Below are positions 44,060 to 55,522 of a stretch of DNA of 64,000 nucleotides, in pieces. Location: assembly GCA_019429125.1 (NCBI GenBank), contig JAHYJO010000001.1:90065-154064 (forward strand), read 5' to 3'. This DNA comes from Nanobdellati archaeon (GTDB lineage: Archaea; EX4484-52; GLR71). Position 1 is the first letter of the stretch; each line of letters starts with the position of its first letter. Made by a program: the position numbers and the translations under genes. The notes under the pieces are model-generated. The model was not told where the DNA came from. It did no database searches and was given only the letters and a program-made list of their open reading frames with translations.

Positions 44060-44560
44060 ATGTCAAAAGAAAATGTAAATCGAAAGGGAATTACTCCCAT
44101 AATCGCAATAGTTCTTCTTCTTATGATGACTGTTGCAGCAGCAGGTCTTGCTTATGAGTTCATAATGAATATGAGTGACAAGCAGACATCAGCTATTGAT
44201 GATCAAGTGAATGCACAGTCTGATAAGATGCGGACTGATTTGAGGATATTACAGGTTCAAAAGAATAGTGGCAATCTTAATTTTATTATCAAGAATATGG
44301 GTTCAGTTGTGATTGCAGGGATTAATGACACTACTACGGATTATATAGTAGATGGTAAAATTAATGCAATAACACCTAGTTTTAGTGGTGATTGTAATAC
44401 TAAGCCAACTATTGAAATTTCAGAGACTTGTACTTTAACTGTTACTGGTGAAACCCTTCCTATGGTGGGGACTACAAAGACTTTTGAATTTATACTTAAG
44501 AATGGTTATAAATTATCATATGGGTGTAATGTTGCGTCTAGTACAGATGATTTCTGTTAA
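44060..44560 (+). CDS. Prepilin-like protein (archaeal type IV pilin)
   Basis: The start is ATG 44060 (the track uses GTG 44051). The N-terminus has the archaeal class III signal: NRKG followed by ITPIIAIVLLLMMTVAAAGL, which prepilin peptidase would cut after KG. A polar extracellular beta-rich domain of about 120 residues follows, with cysteines in DCNTKP, SETCTLT and YGCN. It is the best candidate for the major pilin of this locus. After it comes a 199-bp AT-rich gap with a terminator-like T-run and a TATA-like ACTATATATTC near 44670. Confidence 0.8.
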   Translation: MSKENVNRKGITPIIAIVLLLMMTVAAAGLAYEFIMNMSDKQTSAIDDQVNAQSDKMRTDLRILQVQKNSGNLNFIIKNMGSVVIAGINDTTTDYIVDGKINAITPSFSGDCNTKPTIEISETCTLTVTGETLPMVGTTKTFEFILKNGYKLSYGCNVASSTDDFC

Positions 44561-44759
44561 GTATTTTATTTTCTGATTTTTTTCATTTTTTCATTTATTT
44601 TTCTTTTAATTTTTTTTTATTTTTATAATTTTATCTTATTATTTTGTTTTTTGGTATTTTTTCTTAAAAACTATATATTCTATTAAAACGAATTATAAAT
44701 AACTAATTTACTAAATAAAGTTAATCATCAAATTCATCAATATAATAAGGGTAGTTTTT

Positions 44760-45704
44760 ATGAAATCAGTAATTGTTCGGAAAAAGGCGCAGGTACAGAT
44801 AATATCTATGATATTGCTTACTGGAATTAGTATTGCTGCAGTTTCAGGTGCACTTTGGTGGGGGCTTCCAATGCTTGACAAAAGTAAGACTAATTCAGAA
44901 GTAACTCAAGCATTTTCACTTATGCAAGATATAAAATCAGCAATTGGTGAAGTATCATCATCTGGTGGCTCACGTGTAATTAATCTGAATCTTGCTGGTG
45001 AGATGAGGATTGAAGGTGGTAGTTTAGAAAAAATGCCCGATGGAACTGTCAAGGCAAATTTACCTTCAGATAGGGTTAATTCTATAACTTATACTATATT
45101 TACAAAAGGAGTCACTTCAGCTGTAGGGCAATGGGTGTCTCTTGATGGGTTTAGTCCTATTTCTCAGTCGTTATATACTGGAAATGATAGTGATAATGTG
45201 ATTTTATCTGAAACTAATGAATGCAATTTTTCAAATTTGTGTTCTACAAATGATGTTGATGTTGATTGTACTGATAATACGATGGATTCTATAGGAGCAG
45301 TTTCTGGAACATACTTAGGTACAGAAGGTTATAGAGTAGAATATATTGATTGTGTTAACAATTTTGTTACAATATCTGGGCCAGAGAAAGTAATTACTGG
45401 ATTTTCAGGTGTGAATAGTGCAGGTGTAATCGTTGTCAAGACAATTCCTAATGGTGGGGGTGATGGATATAAGACAATGTTTAAGTTAGTATATCGCGAA
45501 TTAGATGATATCAATGATGAAAATGGGAAAGGGTATCTGACATTGATTACTAAGAAGGGAAGTAATATTATTGGTTCAACAGATTCATCTTCAAAAGTGT
45601 CATTGATAATATCTTCTCTTGATGATTTTGTTTTGGAGGAACGTGCAGATAAGACTGGAGGACCTCTTACTGTGACACCTGTTACAGTATCTTTTGGTAA
45701 TTAG
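44760..45704 (+). CDS. Pilin-like membrane-anchored protein
   Basis: An N-terminal anchor (KKAQVQIISMILLTGISIAA) with a preceding basic stretch resembles a class III prepilin helix, but with KA|Q rather than KG at the cut site. The exported domain is large (about 285 residues), beta-rich and Asp/Ser-rich, with paired cysteines (ECNFSNLCS, DVDCTDN). It is probably a minor pilin or pilus-associated adhesin. It has its own TATA-like promoter and is followed six bases later by another prepilin-like gene. Confidence 0.7.
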   Translation: MKSVIVRKKAQVQIISMILLTGISIAAVSGALWWGLPMLDKSKTNSEVTQAFSLMQDIKSAIGEVSSSGGSRVINLNLAGEMRIEGGSLEKMPDGTVKANLPSDRVNSITYTIFTKGVTSAVGQWVSLDGFSPISQSLYTGNDSDNVILSETNECNFSNLCSTNDVDVDCTDNTMDSIGAVSGTYLGTEGYRVEYIDCVNNFVTISGPEKVITGFSGVNSAGVIVVKTIPNGGGDGYKTMFKLVYRELDDINDENGKGYLTLITKKGSNIIGSTDSSSKVSLIISSLDDFVLEERADKTGGPLTVTPVTVSFGN

Positions 45705-45710
45705 TGAGAT

Positions 45711-46134
45711 ATGATGTGGTATTTTTCAAGAAAGCGTAAAGGACAAAACTTGGTTCTTGAAGAGATATTGTTTATCGCTCTCTCAATAGTTGTAATTATA
45801 GGTATATCTTCAACTTTTAATACAATTAATAATCGTGTTTCAGATGATATTGAAGATCAAAGTGCATTACAAATTTCAAATTTCATAATATCTGCGATAG
45901 ATAAGCTTGTACTTGCAAATGCAACCTCTGGATTTGTAGTAATTGATATCCCGCAGACTATAAGTCGTGAGACATATATAATTTCAGGTTTTACTCCTGT
46001 TAGAAAAGAATTCATGATTAAAATGGGTGACAGTAAACAAATTGTAGATGTTTCAGTTAATGTAAGTGGTATAGTATCAAGCTCAGGTAAGGTTTTGAAA
46101 GTGGAATATGATGGTGTTTCTGTGTTTTTGAGAG

Positions 46135-46148
<14 letters not shown>
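45711..46148 (+). CDS. Prepilin-like protein
   Basis: The 145-residue protein begins with a basic stretch SRKRKG, then QNLVLEEILFIALSIVVIIG, a prepilin-type helix with the conserved E at about +6. The rest is a small beta-rich domain. Its end overlaps the start of the secretion ATPase by 14 bp, so it is translated from the same message. Probably a minor or priming pilin. Confidence 0.75.
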
Positions 46149-48337
<2,189 letters not shown>

Positions 48338-48357
<20 letters not shown>

Positions 48358-49261
48358 TGCTGTAGAAAAAGAACAAGGTCTTAGCGGTTTTAATTATGTT
48401 AAATTTGCGTCAGATTTTTTTAGGCCTTATATTCAATCATATCTGGTTAATTTTAGTGAACTTAAAGTTGCAATGAAAAAAGGCGATATAAATATGTCGC
48501 TTGAAGAATATATTTCAGTTGCGATACTTACTTCAATTGTTGTATTTTTTTGTATGTCATTATCTTTATCAGTAATTATTCTCATAATAACTAGCAATAT
48601 TTTTATGTCTATTTTTTTATCAATTTTAGGTGCTATATTTTTTTCAGCTCTTATTTTTGGTTTTTTTTATATTTATCCTGGCATACGCAGGGATGACAGA
48701 AAGAAAAAGATAGATGGGCTTGTACCTTATGCCACACTTTATCTTACGACTATTTCTGGTGGTGGTACACCACCTATTGCTATGTTTCGTGCACTTGCGA
48801 AATTTAATGAGTATGGTGAAATATCAAAAGAGGCAAATAAGATTGTGGAAGAGGTTGATGTACTGGGTATAGATATTCTTAATGCTTTAAAAAATGCAGC
48901 CGAGAGAACACCATCTCAGCAATTGATGGAACTTTTGTGGGGGATGAGGACTGTTGAAATTTCAGGTGGTGATCTTCGTTTTTATCTTAGGGAAAAAGCG
49001 AAGACTGCAATTTCGCAGTATCAGATGATGCTTAAGGTATTACAGCATAAACTTTCAATGATTGTTGAGATATACCTTACAGTTGTTATGATTGGTTCAA
49101 TATTGTATATGGTATTAACTGCTATAATGGGGTCTATGGGTGGTGCAGATATGGCTGGGTTTATTGTAGGGTCACAGATGGTGGTCGTGTTTTTGGCTAT
49201 CCCTGTAGTATCTGCAGGTGTCATATTATTAATAAAGGGTATAACTCCGGAGACGAATTAG
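48338..49261 (+). CDS. TadC/FlaJ-type pilus platform protein 1
   Basis: An integral membrane protein of the type II secretion F (TadC/FlaJ) family. Two or three N-terminal helices (ISVAILTSIVVFFCMSLSLS, then FMSIFLSILGAIFFSALIFG) precede the cytoplasmic T2SSF domain (YATLYLTTISGGGTPPIAMF and the WGMRTVEISGGDLRFYL block), with two helices at the end. It forms the membrane platform for the ATPase. The preferred start ATG 48338, with AGGTGAGG just upstream, overlaps the ATPase gene. The next gene starts immediately after its stop. Confidence 0.82.
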
Positions 49262-50200
49262 ATGGTTTTTGATATAAATACACTTTTTGCACATGAAAAT
49301 GAGAAATTAATTAAACAGGGTTCTCTTATAATAGGTGTGGTTTTGGTAATCATAGGTTTGATTTTGGCATTTTTTTCAAAATTTCAGTCATTAGGTATTA
49401 TTATCTTGTTTATTGGGGCTATTATGTCTGTAGTACCTTCTATGATTTATGCATATGTTAATTTTTCTAAATATAGTCGGATGGAAGATCAATTTCCTAG
49501 ATTTTTGAGAGATTTTGCTGAAGCCAAAAAAAGTGGTATGACATTTCAGGATGCATTGCTCAGTCGTATGAATACTGATTATGGAGAACTTAATTCTGAA
49601 ATTGCAAAATCTGTGCATCAACTTTCGTGGGGTATGCCTTTTGTTCAAGTTATGGCAGCTATGGCTGAAAGGCTTAAATATAGTAGTGTTATGAGACGGT
49701 CATTTACTATTATTTTGGAAGCATTTAATGCAGGGGGTGATGTAACTGAGGTTATGGATGATCTTTCAACAGATATAAAAAAGATAAAAGAACTCCATGA
49801 TGAAAGAAAAGCAGATATGTCTCAACAAGTTGTTATGATGTATTTCATTTCATTTCTTTTCCTTGTCATAGCTCTTATGATGTATAATATTATGATGCCT
49901 TTAGTATCTTCTGGTCTTATGGATATAAATCTTTTTGGAGCGTCAGATAGTTCTTCAAGTGTTCAAGATATAGATTATTGTTCTATGGTACCTTTTGTCT
50001 GTGCAATATGTGTTCCATTTAATTTTGGTGAAGGACAATTATGTTATTTTGAAGCAATATTTTTTATGATGGCTCTTATTCAGGCAATAACGAGTGGTCT
50101 TATGTGTGGAGAAATAAGTGAAGGTTCGGCTGCATCAGGTTTCAAACATGCATTGTTTTTATCAGCTGTAGCATTTATTGTATTTATTGTATTTGGGTAA
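49262..50200 (+). CDS. TadC/FlaJ-type pilus platform protein 2
   Basis: A second TadC-family protein with N-terminal helices (LIIGVVLVIIGLILAFFSKF), a cytoplasmic domain (QFPRFLRDFAEAKKSGMTFQ, then SWGMPFVQVMAAMAERL and FNAGGDVTEVMDDLS), and C-terminal helices (VMMYFISFLFLVIALMMYNI). Archaeal pili often carry either one long FlaJ-like protein or two half-size ones; here two sit in tandem, the second starting right at the stop of the first. The loop with CSMVPFVCAICVPFN holds four cysteines and may be outside the membrane. Likely a heteromeric platform. Confidence 0.8.
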   Translation: MVFDINTLFAHENEKLIKQGSLIIGVVLVIIGLILAFFSKFQSLGIIILFIGAIMSVVPSMIYAYVNFSKYSRMEDQFPRFLRDFAEAKKSGMTFQDALLSRMNTDYGELNSEIAKSVHQLSWGMPFVQVMAAMAERLKYSSVMRRSFTIILEAFNAGGDVTEVMDDLSTDIKKIKELHDERKADMSQQVVMMYFISFLFLVIALMMYNIMMPLVSSGLMDINLFGASDSSSSVQDIDYCSMVPFVCAICVPFNFGEGQLCYFEAIFFMMALIQAITSGLMCGEISEGSAASGFKHALFLSAVAFIVFIVFG

Positions 50201-50206
50201 GTTCTT

Positions 50207-50905
50207 ATGGTGTATAAATTGTTTTATTTATCTGTAAATTATAGACATAAAGGGCAAGTGAATATTGACTATATATTTGCGTTTTTAGTTCTGACACTAT
50301 CTATAATTTATGCTGCAAATATTGCTATAGGGTCAATAAATCCGTTTTATGAAACTTTGGATACTAATAATCTTCATGCTGAAGCATGGCTTTTCTCTGA
50401 GATATTTTTAAGGGATATAGAAATTGAAGATAATGTAATTAATGAATCATTAATTTCTGTTTATGCTGATAATCGGACGAAGCTTCGTGATTCAATTGTT
50501 GAGAAATATTGGTATCATCAAAAGATAGTAATTGAGCAGTATCCTATTATAATTACAGACAATGTTTCAGGGTATAATCATTCGGGTAATACTATATTCA
50601 ACAAAGAATATGGTGTTTTAAAAATTGTAGATTTCATTGTTAGAAATAGTAGTAGTATATCTGGTTATGATGTTGTAGATATTGATGCTGATGTATTTTA
50701 TTATGGTCTGAATAAAAATGATATCATATTGATATCAGGTATTAATTACACAATATCTAATATTGATTCTAAAGGGAATTTTATAGCACTTGAAAGAACA
50801 GTATTATCTTATGGTTGGGGGAGTATGGATATTGATATGGTTTCTGTGAACAGATATTCAACAATTGATGGATTTATGGCTAGAATAAATATTTTATATT
50901 TTTGA
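50207..50905 (+). CDS. Prepilin-like protein
   Basis: A basic N-terminus ending RHKG is followed by QVNIDYIFAFLVLTLSIIYA, a prepilin-type helix. The 190-residue exported part is beta-rich with no cysteines. It lies six bases after the TadC gene and is in the same run of genes. Probably a minor pilin or pilus accessory. Its sequence outside the anchor is not recognised. Confidence 0.7.
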   Translation: MVYKLFYLSVNYRHKGQVNIDYIFAFLVLTLSIIYAANIAIGSINPFYETLDTNNLHAEAWLFSEIFLRDIEIEDNVINESLISVYADNRTKLRDSIVEKYWYHQKIVIEQYPIIITDNVSGYNHSGNTIFNKEYGVLKIVDFIVRNSSSISGYDVVDIDADVFYYGLNKNDIILISGINYTISNIDSKGNFIALERTVLSYGWGSMDIDMVSVNRYSTIDGFMARINILYF

Positions 50906-50930
50906 GTGATTATGGGAGTAATGAAGTATT

Positions 50931-52508
50931 ATGTGGATTAGGAAATGTAAACGTCGTATTGGTTTTATGCATAGTCTTGAAGCTGTTATTGCAGTCATGA
51001 TTCTTCTTAGTTATTCAAGTAATGTTATGGATGTAGTTTCAGAATATGATGGTTGGCGTATTGCAAGATTGTCACAGGAATCACGAGAAATTGCAGGGGT
51101 TATGAATTACATTGGTTATATGGAACTTCTTTCGGGAAATAGTTCTGATACATTTTCTAGAGTTGCATCATATCTTGCTGGTCGTGAAAAAATGGGTGTT
51201 GCAATAACTGTTGATAATTTGATAAAACCTGTGGTGCGTGTGGGTGTTATTACTAATAATACTGAGACTTATAAGAGTTATAGTGAAAATTTATTACAAA
51301 ATGCTCTAGGTGAAGATAGAGTTATTGTTATAAATGGTAAAAAAACTTTACTTGAGGTGCGAAATACTACGTTTGTTTCTGATTGGAAAATGTTTGATGT
51401 ATTAGTTATTCCTATTGAAGGAAATGATATTGATATGATAGGTAATATTAGTTTGATTAATGGTACATATAATTCAAAATTATTAAACTTCCTTAGGCAG
51501 GGAAAAGGAGTGATTCAGGTTTCAAATCTGAGTGATAAATCTTTTGTTGATTTTGAGGTTCAGAGAAACGTTTTTGGTCTTTTGTGGAATGATACCAGTT
51601 TACCTTCTGTTATTTTTAATTCTTCTTTTTCAGATTTGAATCCGTCTGATGCAGGGTATGTTTTGCATAAATATTTTTATGTTAATCCTTTTGTGGTGAA
51701 TACTGAAGTATCTTTTAGTCGTAATATGTCTAATCCTGCGTGGTGGAATATGACTACGGGTATTGTTGATGTGTATGTAGGTGATACTAATCATACTATC
51801 GGTTCTGCTAACTGTACTGTTAATGTTGGTACTCCTTGTGTTGGTGATACTCAGAATGATCTTGATTTTTCAAATACAATCAATTCAACAAATGGAATCT
51901 ATAAATTTGATATGATGTCTTTGAGTCATAAGGATTATGGCGTATTAATCATTAATTCTACTGGTTTTGGATATGATTTGATATACATCGATGAGAATCA
52001 AGACCGTAATTTTACAAATGATGGTTATTTTTCAGGACTTGTTCAGGGAGATAGAATTGAGATTGATGGTAATAGTTATATAATTAATGAAATTGATATT
52101 AGTGGGAATTATATTGAGTTATTTATTGAAGAACCTCATAATTTCTATGATATGAATAGAGATAATGAATTAGAATCTAGTCATGGTTTTGTTTTTGGAT
52201 TAAATAAATCTCAATTTGTTTTGGTTGAATCTGGATATGTGATGGATTCTGGAGGCAAAATGCCGATTGCTATTGCTAATTATGGTGGATTTACAGGACG
52301 GACTGTGTGGATTACAGATAATATTGTATCTTATGATGAATGGCATCTTTTACGCAGTATGATTTTATGGGTATCTCCTAAAACAGTCATTATATCTACA
52401 GTACAGGATAATGTAAATGATGTTGTGTCAAGTGATTTTGTGCTTCTTGCAAATGAGGATATGTCTCAACCTTATGTTATGACTTGGAAAGCGTGGTATT
52501 ATGATTGA
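50931..52508 (+). CDS. Large prepilin-like surface protein
   Basis: The N-terminus RKCKRRIGFMHSLEAVIAVM has a basic patch and a hydrophobic helix with a Glu at the sixth position or so after IG, fitting a prepilin. The exported part is about 490 residues, Asn-rich with many N-x-S/T sites and two regions that look like small alpha/beta and beta domains (DWKMFDVLVIPIEGNDIDMI; YGVLIINSTGFGYDLIYIDE). It may be a pilus tip adhesin. It overlaps the next gene by 8 bp. No known family. Confidence 0.65.
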   Translation: MWIRKCKRRIGFMHSLEAVIAVMILLSYSSNVMDVVSEYDGWRIARLSQESREIAGVMNYIGYMELLSGNSSDTFSRVASYLAGREKMGVAITVDNLIKPVVRVGVITNNTETYKSYSENLLQNALGEDRVIVINGKKTLLEVRNTTFVSDWKMFDVLVIPIEGNDIDMIGNISLINGTYNSKLLNFLRQGKGVIQVSNLSDKSFVDFEVQRNVFGLLWNDTSLPSVIFNSSFSDLNPSDAGYVLHKYFYVNPFVVNTEVSFSRNMSNPAWWNMTTGIVDVYVGDTNHTIGSANCTVNVGTPCVGDTQNDLDFSNTINSTNGIYKFDMMSLSHKDYGVLIINSTGFGYDLIYIDENQDRNFTNDGYFSGLVQGDRIEIDGNSYIINEIDISGNYIELFIEEPHNFYDMNRDNELESSHGFVFGLNKSQFVLVESGYVMDSGGKMPIAIANYGGFTGRTVWITDNIVSYDEWHLLRSMILWVSPKTVIISTVQDNVNDVVSSDFVLLANEDMSQPYVMTWKAWYYD

Positions 52509-53010
52509 TAGGTATAAAGTATCTAGGGTAAAAAAACGCAAAGGCCAGTTTTTTGTGATAAGCATAATAGTTATTCTTTTCGCTCTAACTACATTAAATG
52601 GTATTCTTACACAAAATCGTAATATTGACTTATCTTATATGCAATATGATAGGACTTATTTTGTGATTAATCAGATGGAATCGGATATTTTTAATATTAT
52701 TTCTGTTGTAGGTCATAAATCTATAATAGATGATATTGAAGAATATATGGTTCATGAACGGAAAGTTCTTGGGAAAACGGGGTATTCTCTTGAATTTGAA
52801 AAAGATGTATCATATATTGGTGATTATCCAAATAATATATCTATAAATTATACAATCAAATCATCAAATGTTAATATACGGCGGGAGTTAAATACAAATG
52901 CGTGGTGTGTTCGTTATGAATATAATGATTTATGTAGTTTTCTTAGTCTTTCAACAAATAATATTGTGACAGATGTGAGTTGCTGTTCTGATTTTAATTT
53001 ATGTTGTTGA
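52501..53010 (+). CDS. Prepilin-like protein with C-terminal Cys pairs
   Basis: A basic stretch VKKRKG followed by QFFVISIIVILFALTTLNGI fits a class III prepilin. The 135-residue exported part ends in VTDVSCCSDFNLCC. The next gene's product ends in a closely similar arrangement (VTKDNCCIVLGVCC). These paired cysteines may be disulfide-linked or serve as a C-terminal tag. The gene overlaps the previous one by 8 bp and closes the pilin run. Confidence 0.7.
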   Translation: MIDRYKVSRVKKRKGQFFVISIIVILFALTTLNGILTQNRNIDLSYMQYDRTYFVINQMESDIFNIISVVGHKSIIDDIEEYMVHERKVLGKTGYSLEFEKDVSYIGDYPNNISINYTIKSSNVNIRRELNTNAWCVRYEYNDLCSFLSLSTNNIVTDVSCCSDFNLCC

Positions 53011-53076
53011 TTTATAGTTTGAGGGGTTATGTTTTTATATACTATTTTTGATAAATATAGTTGTAGTGATATAATT

Positions 53077-53697
53077 ATGAAATATTTGTATATTGTCTTT
53101 TTTTGTGTTCTTATTCTTTTTGTGTCTGGGGTGTATGTAGTAAATTTGGATGTTGATGCTGGTGTTCTTCCGGGTGAGGTATTTTATGCTTTTGATTTGT
53201 TTTTTGAAAGGATTCATCTTTTATTTACTTTTGGTTCTAAAAATAAGGCGGAGGTTCTGTTATCATTTGCAAAAGAGAGAGAATCTGAATTAGATGCTCT
53301 TGATTCTGATAAGATTGATAGATTTGCAGAGAGTCTTATAAGTAAACGAGATAATTATATTATGATGGCTAGAAATAAATTAGAAACATCTGATATTGAT
53401 AGTGTTTCTCGACAAAATATTTTGTGGGAGATTGATAAAATAGTTGGTTCGAAAATATTTGACAGTGATGAAGTTATAGTAGTTGATGACAATGTTGTAT
53501 TGGTTGATGAAAATAATAGTGTTTTTGTTGAACAAGAAGAAGAACAAGAAATGGTTAAATCTATAATCATGCTTTCAGAGTTGCAGGAGACTGCATGTTA
53601 TGCTGCTGAAACTGGTAATACTTGTGATACAAGATTAGTTGATCTTGGTCTTGTGACAAAAGATAACTGTTGTATAGTTTTGGGTGTATGTTGTTAA
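53077..53697 (+). CDS. Secreted DUF5667-domain protein with Cys-pair tail
   Basis: The track starts at 53029, but a TATA-like TTTTTATATACTA (53036-53048) lies within that extension. I choose ATG 53077, which begins a good signal peptide (KYLYIVFFCVLILFVSGVYV). The DUF5667 pattern follows: LPGEVFYAFDLFFERIHLLF, then TFGSKNKAEVLLSFAKERES. The C-terminus has three clusters, CYAAETGNTC and NCCIVLGVCC, similar to the end of the preceding pilin-like protein. At about 206 residues it is half the size of the DUF5667 protein at 2801. Exported, function unknown; it may be a pilus-linked chaperone or surface protein. Confidence 0.7.
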   Translation: MKYLYIVFFCVLILFVSGVYVVNLDVDAGVLPGEVFYAFDLFFERIHLLFTFGSKNKAEVLLSFAKERESELDALDSDKIDRFAESLISKRDNYIMMARNKLETSDIDSVSRQNILWEIDKIVGSKIFDSDEVIVVDDNVVLVDENNSVFVEQEEEQEMVKSIIMLSELQETACYAAETGNTCDTRLVDLGLVTKDNCCIVLGVCC

Positions 53698-53728
53698 TTT
53701 GGTGAGATTATAAGATTATTGTGTGTGT

Positions 53729-54733
53729 ATGAAATTTAAAAATTTGTTTATGATATCATTAGCATTTTCATTTCTTTTAGTCATGACTCCAGCTTTTTCG
53801 GAACTTAATTGTACTGTATCAAATACTCAAAGTTTTAGTACTTTGGTATATAAGATGTCAAGTCTTTCTAATGCGCATGCAGAATTGTATACTGGTTCAA
53901 ATTATTTGTATAATGTTTCTTGTCAGGATGTGACTAGTGATGGTGTACTGACTGGTATTAACTTAAACAATAACTGTGATGATGCGCATTTCCTTAATAT
54001 TTCGTCAGTGACTAATGCTCATGTGGAAAATAGTACGGTGGGTAATTATCCAGAAGGCATTTGTCTTTCTTCAACTTCTGCAGATATAATATACAGTTAT
54101 GAAACACAACCTTGTTCGGTTGCAGGGTATCAGACGTGTCTTGGAACATTTAGTTCTGATACTAATGCACATATCGCAGATTGTGTGACAGCACCTTATA
54201 GTAATTATATTTGCGCTAATTTGACTTATGATTTTACTTGTAATTATGGTGTGTCAGATTTGGACGGTAATTGCAGTCTTGCGTGTGGTGCTGATACTCA
54301 GTGTGATGGTAGGGCTCCGGGGTATAAAACGGATAGCTGTAATGGGGTAGGGGAGACTTATTTTATTGATATTTGTAATAGCACTTGTCAGTTTGTGGAT
54401 GATTCTGCTAAAGTCTGTAACAGTACGGGTTCTGGCTGTAATGGTGGTAGTTTAGCTTGTGATGGTTATTCTGCAGGGCAATGTCTACCGAGTGGAACTG
54501 AATATTGTGATAATTCGTGTACTAATGAAACTGCAGTAGGTATGTGTATAACTAATCAGGCTATGCGGAAGGCACTTGTACAGTATACGGTGGACCCTTA
54601 TAATAGAAAACTTGATATGGTTGCTATGAAATGTCTTATAAATATGTATCTCGGTGCAACTTGCAGTGATCCTAAATCACAAGATTATATAGATATTGCT
54701 AATGCAATTTCAGATTCAATTTTACCTAATTGA
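53729..54733 (+). CDS. Secreted Cys-rich protein with NAH repeats
   Basis: ATG 53729 begins a signal peptide (LFMISLAFSFLLVMTPAFS). The mature part has three copies of an S/T-N-A-H module (SLSNAHAELYTGSNYLYNVS, SVTNAHVENSTVGNYPEGIC, SDTNAHIADCVTAPYSNYIC), then a Cys-rich region of more than 20 cysteines and a helical C-terminal end of about 60 residues. Similar NAH-repeat proteins occur in DPANN archaea to my recollection; their role is unknown. It follows the pilus genes, so a secreted or surface function is likely. TATA-like sequence is not clear. The 3' end is 30 bp from truA. Confidence 0.65.
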   Translation: MKFKNLFMISLAFSFLLVMTPAFSELNCTVSNTQSFSTLVYKMSSLSNAHAELYTGSNYLYNVSCQDVTSDGVLTGINLNNNCDDAHFLNISSVTNAHVENSTVGNYPEGICLSSTSADIIYSYETQPCSVAGYQTCLGTFSSDTNAHIADCVTAPYSNYICANLTYDFTCNYGVSDLDGNCSLACGADTQCDGRAPGYKTDSCNGVGETYFIDICNSTCQFVDDSAKVCNSTGSGCNGGSLACDGYSAGQCLPSGTEYCDNSCTNETAVGMCITNQAMRKALVQYTVDPYNRKLDMVAMKCLINMYLGATCSDPKSQDYIDIANAISDSILPN

Positions 54734-54763
54734 TTTTTATTTCTTTTTGCATATATTTTAATC

Positions 54764-55522
54764 ATGATTCTTAAAGTTGCATATGTAGGCAAGGATTTTT
54801 GTGGGTCACAGATACAGGTTAAAGGAAGGACTGTTGAAGGTGAAGTAATATCTGCTCTTGAACGGCTTGATTTTATTGATGAGGATGCACCAAGGTTTAG
54901 GATTATTAGCCGGACTGATAAAGGTGTTTCGGCATGCTGCAATCTTGCAAGACTTGAATCTAAAAAAAATATTGATATTGAACGGTTGAATCATGAATTA
55001 CCAACAGATGTCTTTATTCTTGGTAAGAGTGAAGGCATGTTACATTTACCTGTCAAGAAACATTATGTATATATTGTTGATGCTTCAACTGCAAAGAAGA
55101 TTGAGGTCAGTAAACTTAGCTATGTTGCAACTATTTTTTCTGGTAAACATGATTTTTCTAATTTTGCGAGGATTGAAAAAGACAATGGAAAAACAACATT
55201 TAGAGAGATTGAGGTTACAGTTGAAGCTTTTGGGAATTTGGTATTGATTCACTTTTATGGTACTGGTTTTTTATGGCAGATGATACGGCGTATTGTAAGA
55301 TGTATGTATGATTTTTCATTTGGTAAAATAAATGATTCATATATTTTAGGACTTTTGGATTGTAACATATCTAAAAATTATTCTGCAGCAGATGCTTGCA
55401 ATCTTATCCTTGTTGATATTGATTGTGGACTAAAGTTTGACTCTGAATCTTATGTAAGGAAATATATAGATCAAAAAATGGGCTTGCTGGAGAGAGAGAT
55501 GTTCTTTTTTAGTCAACTATAA
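54764..55522 (+). CDS. truA: tRNA pseudouridine synthase TruA
   Basis: TruA modifies uridines 38-40 of the tRNA anticodon arm. The catalytic block RIISRTDKGVSA (Asp about residue 52) and the N-terminal LKVAYVGKDFCGSQIQ and C-terminal FYGTGFLWQMIRRIV motifs are present. At 252 residues it is of normal length. The 3' end overlaps the convergent giant surface-protein gene by 14 bp. Confidence 0.92.
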   Translation: MILKVAYVGKDFCGSQIQVKGRTVEGEVISALERLDFIDEDAPRFRIISRTDKGVSACCNLARLESKKNIDIERLNHELPTDVFILGKSEGMLHLPVKKHYVYIVDASTAKKIEVSKLSYVATIFSGKHDFSNFARIEKDNGKTTFREIEVTVEAFGNLVLIHFYGTGFLWQMIRRIVRCMYDFSFGKINDSYILGLLDCNISKNYSAADACNLILVDIDCGLKFDSESYVRKYIDQKMGLLEREMFFFSQL

